Source of the DNA: Candidatus Kuenenia stuttgartensis
GTDB lineage: Bacteria; Planctomycetota; Planctomycetia; Pirellulales; UBA1268
DNA: 7,524 nt
Reading direction: 5' to 3'
Assembly (NCBI GenBank): GCA_945876515.1
Contig: CAMCPF010000143.1
Location: 1 to 7,524 of the forward strand
The number at the start of each line of letters is the position of its first letter. Position 1 is the stretch's first letter. The notes beneath the pieces were generated by a model. The model was not told the origin of the DNA. It was given only the letters and a program-made list of their open reading frames with translations, and made no database searches. Shown in pieces: positions 1-4,954 of this stretch. The position numbers and the translations under genes were made by a program.

Positions 1-1254
1 ACCGAAGCCGAAGCTGTTGGAGAGCGCGCGGTCGCACTTCCCCTCGCGGACCTGGTTGGGCACGTAGTCGAGGTCGCAGTTGGGGTCGGGGTCTTCGTAA
101 TTGATCGTGGGCGGCAGGAGGCCGTCTCGGATCGCCAGCAGGCAGACGATCAGTTCGGTGGCCCCGGCGGCCGCGATCAGGTGGCCCATCATGCTCTTCG
201 TGCTCGAGACCGGGATCTTGTAGGCCCGCTCCCCGAACACGTTCTTGATGGCAAGCGTCTCGACCTTGTCATTGACGTCGGTGCTCGTGCCGTGGGCGTT
301 GATGTAGTCGATCGAGTCTGGGCCGAGCCCGGCGTCGGCGAGCGCCATCCGGATGCAGGCGGAGGCGCCCCGTCCCTCAGGGTGGGTGTCGGTGATCCGG
401 TAGGCATCGGCCGTCGAGCCGTAGCCCACCACCTCGCCGTGGATCTTGGCTCCGCGGCGTTGGGCGTGCTCGAGATCCTCGAGGACCACCATCGCCGCCC
501 CCTCGCCGAGCACGAAGCCGTCCCGCTGGTTGTCGAACGGGCGGCTGGCCCGCTGCGGCTCGTCGTTGCGGGTCGAGAGGGCCGTGAGGAGGTTGAAGCC
601 GGTTACGCCGAAGGGATGGATCATGCTGTGGCAGCCGCCCGAGAGCATCACGTCGGCCTCGCCGCGGCGGATGATCTCCACGGCCTCACCGATCGCCTGG
701 CTGGAAGCGGCGCAGGCGGTGAGGCAGTTGAGGTTCGGCCCCTGGGCGTTGAACAGCGCAGCGAGGTGGCCGGCCGGCATGTTGGGCTCCTGCTCCACCT
801 CCGTGAGCGGATGGAGCGTCTCCAGGCCGAGCTTCGTGAACTTGGCCACATCGAGCGTCTCACCGTCGATCGCGGCCATCATCATGCTGGTGAAGGCGTC
901 GAAGGCCTGCTGCCCTTCGCCGCTGCCGAGATAGATGCCCAGCCGGGTGGGATCCCGCTCCAGGCCCCTGGGGAACCCGGCATCCCGCATCGCCTGCAGC
1001 GCAGCCCCGGCGGCGAACTTCGTGTGCCGGCCGCAATACTGCCAGTCTTCAGCCCGCTCGCCTTCGGCGGTCACGTCCCAGTCGCGGACTTCGGCCGAGA
1101 TTTTGGTGGGGAACCGCGAGGCGTCGAACACGGTCGTCAGGCCCACGCCCGACTTGCCGGCCACGAGGTTCTTCCAGAGCTCCTCCACCGTCACGCCCAG
1201 CGGCGTGACGCAGCCCATCCCCGTGACCACCACTCTGCGCCTGCCTGCCGCCAT
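1..1254 (-). CDS. fabF: Beta-ketoacyl-ACP synthase II (FabF type), C-terminus cut by window edge
   Basis: Condensing enzyme that extends an acyl chain with malonyl-ACP in cytoplasmic fatty-acid-type synthesis. The visible 418 residues begin MAAGRRRVVVTGMGCVTPLG, the standard N-terminus of the family. The Cys-His-His triad is complete: Cys181 in LTACAASSQ, His321 in NAHGTSTD and His358 in STKSMMGHLIAAAGATE, with Lys353 just before it. The sequence runs off the edge inside the glycine-rich NSFGFG motif, so only about 10-15 residues should be missing. The start is supported by GAGGAGG ending 8 bases before the ATG. Residues about 117-160 look longer than in E. coli FabF. It lies 42 bases after a hotdog dehydratase and is probably the last visible gene of that operon. 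Family assignment is secure; whether it serves housekeeping fatty acids or a special lipid cannot be told. Confidence 0.95.
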   Translation of the reverse strand, partial: MAAGRRRVVVTGMGCVTPLGVTVEELWKNLVAGKSGVGLTTVFDASRFPTKISAEVRDWDVTAEGERAEDWQYCGRHTKFAAGAALQAMRDAGFPRGLERDPTRLGIYLGSGEGQQAFDAFTSMMMAAIDGETLDVAKFTKLGLETLHPLTEVEQEPNMPAGHLAALFNAQGPNLNCLTACAASSQAIGEAVEIIRRGEADVMLSGGCHSMIHPFGVTGFNLLTALSTRNDEPQRASRPFDNQRDGFVLGEGAAMVVLEDLEHAQRRGAKIHGEVVGYGSTADAYRITDTHPEGRGASACIRMALADAGLGPDSIDYINAHGTSTDVNDKVETLAIKNVFGERAYKIPVSSTKSMMGHLIAAAGATELIVCLLAIRDGLLPPTINYEDPDPNCDLDYVPNQVREGKCDRALSNSFGFG

Positions 1255-1296
1255 TCGCCTGCCCTCCTCGGGGTGTGCCGCGCCCGCGGTCGCAGC

Positions 1297-1797
1297 TCAC
1301 CAGTCGGGCCGCACGAGCGGCTGCCCCGCCTCGTCGCGGCCCACGTCGTAAATGTGCATCTGGTCGAGCCACTGGAGCAGCTCGGGCGGCTCGAACAGTT
1401 TGGGCACGCCCTCGCCCGGCTCGAGGTGGGCGAAGAACAACTCGGCCTCGCCTTGGAGCCGGTCGCCGACCGTGCTCGTCACCTTGGTGAGCGAGCCGCT
1501 GGCCTTGAGATCGAGCACCTCGGCCTTGAACACGAGCGTGTCGCCGGGCACGGCGTCGAAGTGAAACTCGGCCGCCGCCACCTTGGCGAGCACGACCCGT
1601 CGGTTGTAGTCGATCGCCTCGGCCACCAAGAGGCCGGCGGTCTGGGCCATGCCCTCGACCACCAGCGAGTTGGGCATCAGGGCCGCGCCGGGGAAGTGGT
1701 CATGGAGGTGCTCCTCCGCCAGCGAGACGTTCTTGATCGCGGTGGCCCGCTTGCCCCGGACGAACTCGTCAAACCGGTCGATCCAAAACCAGCGCAT
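1297..1797 (-). CDS. Hotdog-fold 3-hydroxyacyl-ACP dehydratase (FabZ/FabA-like), dehydratase A
   Basis: A 166-residue hotdog protein expected to dehydrate 3-hydroxyacyl-ACP to the enoyl form. The hotdog helix region is recognisable: His34 in HLHDHFPG and Glu48 in SLVVEGMAQTAG have the spacing of the FabZ catalytic His/Glu pair. The usual PGVL before the glutamate is replaced by PNSL, a departure from ordinary FabZ. The middle part (VAAAEFHFDAVPGDTL, then VTSTVGDRLQGEAELFFA) follows the normal strands of the fold, and about 35 residues form a C-terminal tail. I chose the ATG encoding MRWFWIDRFDEF because homology starts there. No Shine-Dalgarno sequence lies near it; a GGGAGG is about 27 bases upstream, too far to be used. 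It sits between the ACP gene (79 bases upstream) and fabF (42 bases downstream), implying one operon. Fold is confident; the exact substrate is unknown. Confidence 0.88.
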   Translation of the reverse strand: MRWFWIDRFDEFVRGKRATAIKNVSLAEEHLHDHFPGAALMPNSLVVEGMAQTAGLLVAEAIDYNRRVVLAKVAAAEFHFDAVPGDTLVFKAEVLDLKASGSLTKVTSTVGDRLQGEAELFFAHLEPGEGVPKLFEPPELLQWLDQMHIYDVGRDEAGQPLVRPDW

Positions 1798-1834
1798 AAA
1801 AATGGTGCGGCGTCGTGGCGCCTGCCTCCCTCGC

Positions 1835-1850
1835 GGGCCGTTCGCGGCCC
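1835..1850 (-). other. Small intercistronic stem-loop between ACP and dehydratase A genes
   Basis: GGGCCG and CGGCCC form a perfect 6-bp stem around a 4-base loop (CGAA on the transcribed strand). It is the only obvious structure in the 79-base gap between the ACP stop codon and the next gene. No T-run follows, so it is not a typical terminator. It might influence processing or relative expression of the two genes, but in such GC-rich DNA a chance hairpin is quite possible. Confidence 0.3.
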
Positions 1851-1876
1851 CGTGCGGTCGTTGCGGGCCTACGGCG

Positions 1877-2263
1877 TCAGGCCGCCAGCTTGCTCTCGAC
1901 GTAGCGGACCATGTCCTCGACCGTGAGCGTGTTGGGGAAGTTTTGCACGCTCGGGTTGGCCTCGAACTTGGCCAGGTCGATGAACGGCATCCGGGTCTTG
2001 AGTTCATTGAGGCCGGCCTCGTTGACCTTGCCATTGGTCACGAACTCGGTGCTCGAGAGGACGTCCTCGGGGAACAACTCGCCCCGCTGGATCTTGATCC
2101 CGAAGGCCTTCTCCAGCCGGAACACGATGTCGAGGAAGTCGATCGATTCCGCGCCGAGGTCGCCCACCATGGTCGCCGACGGGGACACTTCGTCCTCATC
2201 GACCCCGAGGGCCTCCACCAGGGCACCCTTCACTTTGTCGAAGATTTCATCGCGAGACGCCAT
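1877..2263 (-). CDS. Acyl carrier protein, enlarged (128 residues)
   Basis: Carries growing acyl chains on a 4'-phosphopantetheine arm. The N-terminal part is a clear ACP: EIFDKVKGALVEALGVDEDEV is helix I, and Ser40 in LGAESIDFLDIVFRLE is the attachment serine at the start of helix II. The last helix is the C-terminal LTVEDMVRYVESKL, residues 113-126. Ordinary ACPs are about 77-80 residues; here about 45 extra residues (roughly 60-110, including RGELFPEDVLSS and TRMPFIDLAKFEANPS) separate helix II from the final helix. The ATG encoding MASRDEIF is chosen because AGGTG lies 8 bases before it; upstream in-frame codons add a sequence unlike any ACP. It is flanked by two hotdog dehydratases, so its likely partners are those enzymes and the neighbouring FabF. 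A separate housekeeping ACP probably exists elsewhere in the genome. Confidence 0.9.
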   Translation of the reverse strand: MASRDEIFDKVKGALVEALGVDEDEVSPSATMVGDLGAESIDFLDIVFRLEKAFGIKIQRGELFPEDVLSSTEFVTNGKVNEAGLNELKTRMPFIDLAKFEANPSVQNFPNTLTVEDMVRYVESKLAA

Positions 2264-2380
2264 CGACTGTTCACCTCGAAAACTGGGAATGAAACACGAC
2301 TGAACCACCCAAGGTTGTAATGCCACCCCGCCCGCCTGGGAACCCGAACCTGCCCGGATTTCCCGGGTCCCACGCCGGAT

Positions 2381-2938
2381 TCAGCGGGAAACGGCCGCCG
2401 TCGCGGGCAGCGGCAGGCCCGGCAGGGCCGCGGCGTAGGCCACCGGCCGCGGCCGCCCGTCCGCCCGGGGGGCCGGGTGGAGCAGCGACCAGAGCCGCCG
2501 CATCTCGGTCCGCACCCGGGCGTCGATCGCCGCCCCGTGGGGCTGGCGGTCGGCCAGGTTGTACCGCTCGATCACCAGCCGGGCGGTGAGGCTCGTCCGG
2601 TCGCCCACCGTGCCGCTGGCCTTCACCTTGGTGGTGGTCTCGTCCTGCGAGAGCACCTCGGCCGTGACCGTGAGTGTCTTGCCGGGCTCGACGAAGTCGC
2701 CGTATTTGACGTTGCGGGCGGCCCGCAGGACGACGATCGAGTGGGCGAAGTCCTCGCCCAGGCGGATCGTCCAGGCGGCGGCCTGGGTCATCGCCTCGAG
2801 CATCAGGACGCCGGGCAGGACGGGGAACCGCGGGAAGTGGTCGGCGAGGTATTCCTCGGAGAGCGTCACGGCCTTGACGGCGGTGATGCTCCGGCCCGGC
2901 TCGATGGCGGTGACCCGGTCGAGGAGACTGAACCGCAT
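2381..2938 (-). CDS. fabZ: Hotdog-fold 3-hydroxyacyl-ACP dehydratase (FabZ-like), dehydratase B
   Basis: A 185-residue FabZ-like dehydratase and the promoter-proximal gene of the minus-strand cluster. Catalytic His34 (LADHFPRFPVLPG) and Glu48 (VLMLEAMTQAA) are at the same residue numbers as in dehydratase A. This protein keeps the canonical PGVLMLEAM helix, so it is the more conventional of the two. The ARNVKYGDFVEPGKTL and VKASGTVGDR segments match the rest of the hotdog domain, which ends near residue 128. The remaining 57 or so residues form a Pro/Ala/Arg-rich tail not expected in FabZ (usually about 140-150 residues). The start MRFSLLDRV is fixed by GGAGG ending 8 bases before the ATG. 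A 117-base gap separates it from the ACP gene. A good -10 element lies about 94 bases upstream. Confidence 0.9.
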   Translation of the reverse strand: MRFSLLDRVTAIEPGRSITAVKAVTLSEEYLADHFPRFPVLPGVLMLEAMTQAAAWTIRLGEDFAHSIVVLRAARNVKYGDFVEPGKTLTVTAEVLSQDETTTKVKASGTVGDRTSLTARLVIERYNLADRQPHGAAIDARVRTEMRRLWSLLHPAPRADGRPRPVAYAAALPGLPLPATAAVSR

Positions 2939-3009
2939 GGAAATTTCCTCCGTTTCCTCGTTCGTCCCGGCACGGCACCGGCCACGCTCATGGCGGCCGC
3001 GAACCCGGC

Positions 3010-3046
3010 GGGCATCCCTGGAATGGGCGGCAGTATAGGGGATGCC
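3010..3046. repeat. Perfect 9-bp inverted repeat around the minus-strand -10 region
   Basis: GGGCATCCC at 3010-3018 is the exact reverse complement of GGGATGCCC at 3038-3046, with 19 bases between. The -10 hexamer of the predicted dehydratase B promoter lies immediately inside one arm, and the likely transcription start falls between the arms. Because the transcript would start inside the repeat, a DNA operator is a better reading than an RNA hairpin. A repressor bound here could control the acyl operon. Confidence 0.45.
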
Positions 3047-3059
3047 CATGACCCCACAA
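3032..3059 (-). promoter_or_regulatory. Predicted sigma-70-type promoter for the acyl cluster
   Basis: Read on the minus strand, TATACT at 3037-3032 matches the -10 consensus at five of six positions. A weak -35, TTGTGG, lies at 3059-3054 with a 16-base spacer. Transcription would begin near 3025, giving a leader of about 87 bases before the dehydratase B start. The -10 is good and the -35 poor, so a bound activator or an alternative factor is possible. Confidence 0.4.
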
Positions 3060-3079
3060 CCAAGCGGCAGCCCCCGCGG

Positions 3080-3135
3080 GCCAGATCTGCCACGCTGACA
3101 GCCGGCACCACCGCTGCGATCCGCCAGATCCGCCG
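3080..3135. repeat. Two direct repeats upstream of the sigma-54-type element
   Basis: GCCAGATCTGCCA at 3080-3092 and GCCAGATCCGCCG at 3123-3135 agree at 11 of 13 positions. Their starts are 43 bases apart, close to four helical turns. They lie about 75-130 bases upstream of the -24/-12 element, the usual distance for sites of a sigma-54 enhancer-binding protein. That role is inferred from position only. Confidence 0.35.
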
Positions 3136-3136
3136 A

Positions 3137-3182
3137 GCGAGGGCCGCGCACCCAGCTTTCTCGGCCGCGCCGCGGCCCTCGC
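3137..3182. repeat. Perfect 12-bp inverted repeat in the divergent region
   Basis: GCGAGGGCCGCG at 3137-3148 and CGCGGCCCTCGC at 3171-3182 are exact reverse complements separated by 22 bases. The pair ends 28 bases before the -24/-12 element. No T-run follows on either strand, so a simple terminator is unlikely. A dimeric regulator site or a DNA cruciform are possible readings. Confidence 0.5.
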
Positions 3183-3210
3183 GGCCGGTGTTCGGGCGTT
3201 CACGCGCGTT

Positions 3211-3226
3211 CGGCACGGCAGTTGCA
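3211..3226 (+). promoter_or_regulatory. Sigma-54 (RpoN) -24/-12 promoter element upstream of the Hsp20 genes
   Basis: CGGCACGGCAGTTGCA matches the RpoN consensus TGGCACG-N4-TTGCW with one mismatch (C for the first T). The essential GG and GC dinucleotides are present and 12 bases apart, as required. Transcription would start near 3237 and leave a 5' leader of about 158 bases before the first Hsp20 gene. Inverted and direct repeats suited to an activator lie just upstream. A chance match in GC-rich DNA cannot be excluded, but both boxes and the spacing agree. Confidence 0.5.
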
Positions 3227-3394
3227 TTTTCTTGCCGCCGGTCGAGAGCACTTGCTTTCCGGCGCCAGCGCCGCGAATCATTCCGCCGACCGCGTGAGAA
3301 GGGCGGGTCAGGAATGACGCTTCGGGGTGGTGCAGGGAACAGGGTGCGCCCGACCAGTTCACCAGCACGTCACCAGTTCGAAGGAGGCATTCGC

Positions 3395-3874
3395 ATGACC
3401 ACGTTCCGCGCGGGTTTCGCGCTCCCGCTCGAAGAGTTGCGCGACGAGTTCGACCGGCTCTGGACCTCGCTGACCGCCGCGCCGCCGCTGCACGGCTGGG
3501 GCGTGAGGCCGGAGGGTGTCTTTCCCGCGGTCAATGTCCGCGAGACCGCCGACGCAGTCTCCGTGGAGGCCGAGTTGCCCGGGCTCGACGCGGGTGATGT
3601 CGAGATCTCGGTGACCGGCGAGGAGCTCCTGCTGCGAGGCTCGCGGCCACAGACGGAGCCCGCGGCCACCGGCAACGGAGAGGCCGCGGAGGCTGCGAAG
3701 GTCGTGTGGCACCGCCGCGAGCGGGGCACCGGCGGCTTCGAGCGGCGGATTCCGCTGCCCGTGGCGGTCGATCCCGCGGGCGTCGAGGCCCGGCTCGTCG
3801 ATGGCGTGCTCTTGATCACCTGCCCCAAGGCGGCCGAAGCGAAGCCCCATCGCGTCGAGGTTCGGTCGGCCTGA
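3395..3874 (+). CDS. Small heat-shock protein, Hsp20/alpha-crystallin family (first of three)
   Basis: ATP-independent holdase chaperone that binds unfolding proteins in the cytoplasm as oligomers. The 159-residue product has an N-terminal arm with LEELRDEFDRLW. The alpha-crystallin domain spans about residues 43-144, from FPAVNVRETADAVSVEAELPG through FERRIPLPVAVDP to the hallmark DGVLLITCPKA. A V-x-V motif (RVEVRS) at the C-terminus corresponds to the I-x-I contact between dimers. The loop at residues 84-102 (TEPAATGNGEAAEAA) is longer than usual. The start is chosen from AAGGAGG ending 7 bases before the ATG; the frame is open far upstream, but that part is not conserved in this family. 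A sigma-54-type element lies about 170 bases upstream. It is followed after 68 bases by a second Hsp20 gene, probably co-transcribed. Confidence 0.95.
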   Translation: MTTFRAGFALPLEELRDEFDRLWTSLTAAPPLHGWGVRPEGVFPAVNVRETADAVSVEAELPGLDAGDVEISVTGEELLLRGSRPQTEPAATGNGEAAEAAKVVWHRRERGTGGFERRIPLPVAVDPAGVEARLVDGVLLITCPKAAEAKPHRVEVRSA

Positions 3875-3906
3875 GCAGACCCCATGTCCTTCACTAACCC
3901 ATCAGT

Positions 3907-3923
3907 CGCCTCCTGCCGAGGCG
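3907..3923 (+). other. Small hairpin upstream of the second Hsp20 gene
   Basis: CGCCTC and GAGGCG form a 6-bp stem with loop CTGCC. It lies 7 bases before the AAGGAG ribosome binding site of the second Hsp20 gene and does not cover it. It could protect or process the polycistronic mRNA; there is no T-run for termination. Confidence 0.3.
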
Positions 3924-3942
3924 CCACCCAAGGAGCATTCCG

Positions 3943-4344
3943 ATGAATCAGCAGGCAGTCATGAATCAGCCCGCCGGCACCACCCCGGCGACCGACGTCG
4001 CCGAGCGGCCGGCGGCCCTCACCTTCCAGCCCAACGTCGACATCCGCGACCTGGGAGGCGAGGTGGTTTTCACCGCCGATATCCCCGGGTCCAAGGCCGA
4101 CGGGATCGATGTCACGTTCGAGGACGGTGTGCTGACGATGCACGCGACCGTGCCGCCGCGGGAGCAGGCGGGCCGGCCGATCCGCCAGGAGTACGGGATC
4201 GGCAACTACCGGCGGAGCTTCCGGCTCGGCGACGGTTTCGACGCCTCGCAGGTCACGGCCGACTACGCCCGCGGCGTGCTCACCGTGCACGTGCCCCGGC
4301 TGGCGGCGGTGCGGCCCCGGAAGGTGGCGGTTCGCGCCGGCTGA
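3943..4344 (+). CDS. Small heat-shock protein, Hsp20/alpha-crystallin family (second of three)
   Basis: A 133-residue holdase with a short, polar N-terminal arm and an alpha-crystallin domain at about residues 29-119. The domain runs from QPNVDIRDLGGEVVFTADIPGSKADGIDVTFEDGVLTMHA, through RSFRLGDGFDASQVTADYA, to RGVLTVHVPR. The C-terminus ends in RKVAVRAG, with a V-x-V oligomerisation motif. The short arm and lack of a Pro-rich lead-in set it apart from its two neighbours, so the three are diverged paralogues rather than recent copies. AAGGAG ends 7 bases before the ATG. A second in-frame ATG six codons later follows a repeated MNQ, but the first has the ribosome binding site. Its partners could include the other two Hsp20 proteins as mixed oligomers. 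Confidence 0.94.
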   Translation: MNQQAVMNQPAGTTPATDVAERPAALTFQPNVDIRDLGGEVVFTADIPGSKADGIDVTFEDGVLTMHATVPPREQAGRPIRQEYGIGNYRRSFRLGDGFDASQVTADYARGVLTVHVPRLAAVRPRKVAVRAG

Positions 4345-4365
4345 AGCGGGCCCTCCCGGTCCGCA

Positions 4366-4383
4366 GTGGGCCGCCGGGCCCAC
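4366..4383 (+). other. GC-rich stem-loop after the second Hsp20 gene
   Basis: GTGGGCC and GGCCCAC form a perfect 7-bp stem with loop GCCG, starting 22 bases after the stop codon. No T-run follows, so it is at best an imperfect or factor-assisted terminator, or an mRNA 3'-end stabiliser. Its position suggests transcription may be partly interrupted before the third Hsp20 gene, which has its own promoter-like motif. Confidence 0.4.
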
Positions 4384-4404
4384 ACGGGCCGGGGCCGGGC
4401 GCCG

Positions 4405-4420
4405 CGGCACAAAAGTTGGT
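4405..4420 (+). promoter_or_regulatory. Degenerate sigma-54-like motif upstream of the third Hsp20 gene
   Basis: CGGCACAAAAGTTGGT shares CGGCAC-N3-AGTTG with the much better element at 3211-3226, at identical spacing. The critical GC of the -12 box is GG here, so on its own this is a weak match to the RpoN consensus. It lies about 40 bases before the third Hsp20 start, a reasonable promoter distance. Recurrence before two genes of the same family is the main support. Confidence 0.25.
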
Positions 4421-4423
4421 TGG

Positions 4424-4452
4424 TTTCTTTCCCCGAAGTCGAGAAGAGGAGG
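4424..4452 (+). promoter_or_regulatory. Possible RNA thermometer (fourU-like) over the third Hsp20 ribosome binding site
   Basis: In RNA, UUUCUUU at 4424-4430 can pair over seven positions with AGAGGAG at 4445-4451, covering most of the ribosome binding site that ends 6 bases before the ATG. The helix has one G-C, three A-U and three G-U pairs with a 14-base loop, so it would melt easily. Weak U-rich pairing with the ribosome binding site of a small heat-shock gene is the pattern of fourU-type thermometers. This was found by eye; competing folds exist. Confidence 0.22.
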
Positions 4453-4458
4453 CATGCG

Positions 4459-4941
4459 ATGAGTCTGATTCCTTTTCGCACGAAGCGGTCCACCGGCATG
4501 GAGCCCGGCCTGACGACGTTGAGCGATTTCCGTAATGAGATGAACCGGCTGGTCGAAGGCTTCTTGAGCCGGCCCATGGCAGCGCCGTCGTGGTTCGACA
4601 CCGTGCAGCCCGGTCAGTGGCTCCCGGCGGTGGACATGGCGGAGACCGACACGGGCATCCGTGTCCGGGCGGAGCTGCCGGGCATCGACCCTAAGGACGT
4701 CGAGGTGAGCGTCTCGGAAGACCGGCTCGTGATCGCGGGCGAGAAGAAGTCGTGCAAGGAGGAGACGGGCAATGGCTGGACCCACCGGGAGAGCAGTTCC
4801 GGCAGCTTCACCCGCTCGATCCCGCTTCCGGAGTCGGTGGATCCGGAGCAGGTGACGGCTCGGTACGACAAGGGCGTGCTCACCGTCGAGCTCGCGAAGT
4901 CGCCCACGAGCACGTCCCGCAAGGTGCCGGTGCTGACGTAG
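4459..4941 (+). CDS. Small heat-shock protein, Hsp20/alpha-crystallin family (third of three)
   Basis: A 160-residue holdase of the common bacterial HspA/Hsp18-like form. The arm includes LSDFRNEMNRLVEGFL, an amphipathic segment often seen before the domain. The alpha-crystallin domain spans about residues 54-147: LPAVDMAETDTGIRVRAELPGIDPKDVEVSVSEDRLVIAGEK, then SFTRSIPLPESVDPEQVTARYDKGVLTVELAK. RKVPVLT at the end supplies V-x-V. The start MSLIPFR is set by GAGGAGG ending 6 bases before the ATG. A 114-base gap from the second Hsp20 gene contains a stem-loop, a promoter-like motif and a weak hairpin, suggesting some independent control. The region just before the ATG (GGAGG-CAT-GCG) resembles the leaders of the other two genes. 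Confidence 0.96.
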   Translation: MSLIPFRTKRSTGMEPGLTTLSDFRNEMNRLVEGFLSRPMAAPSWFDTVQPGQWLPAVDMAETDTGIRVRAELPGIDPKDVEVSVSEDRLVIAGEKKSCKEETGNGWTHRESSSGSFTRSIPLPESVDPEQVTARYDKGVLTVELAKSPTSTSRKVPVLT

Positions 4942-4954
4942 CCCGTTGCCGCGT

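Larger units (their letters stand above)
2939..3394. other. Divergent intergenic control region
   Basis: About 455 bases without a convincing gene, between the start of the minus-strand acyl cluster and the first plus-strand Hsp20 gene. Open frames run through it in several directions, but their translations are low-complexity Arg/Pro/Ala sequence with no domain. It holds a minus-strand promoter, a 9-bp inverted repeat, two direct repeats, a perfect 12-bp inverted repeat and a sigma-54-type element, each listed separately. Positions 3227-3380 would be the untranslated leader of the Hsp20 transcript. That leader also has an ACCAGTTC direct repeat at 3353-3360 and 3372-3379. I saw no CIRCE (TTAGCACTC-N9-GAGTGCTAA) operator. 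Confidence 0.7.

Noticed and set aside
181..1926. Very long plus-strand open frame (about 580 codons) at the left end
   Set aside because: It lies antisense to fabF and dehydratase A, whose catalytic motifs are intact. Its translation is rich in Arg, Gly, His and Leu with no domain, as expected opposite GC-rich coding DNA.
2345..2380. Terminator between dehydratase B and the ACP gene
   Set aside because: CCCGG-ATTTC-CCGGG gives only a 5-bp stem without a T-run, and the genes look like one operon.
2477..3394. Upstream extension of the first Hsp20 reading frame
   Set aside because: The frame is open through the antisense of dehydratase B and the control region, but the strong ribosome binding site and the family's normal length support a start at 3395.
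3183..3394. CIRCE/HrcA or sigma-32 control of the Hsp20 genes
   Set aside because: No TTAGCACTC-N9-GAGTGCTAA operator is present. CTTGCTT at about 3250 lacks a convincing CCCCAT partner at the right distance.
3370..4785. Long minus-strand open frame opposite the Hsp20 genes
   Set aside because: It is antisense to three well-conserved alpha-crystallin domains, and its product has no recognisable motif.
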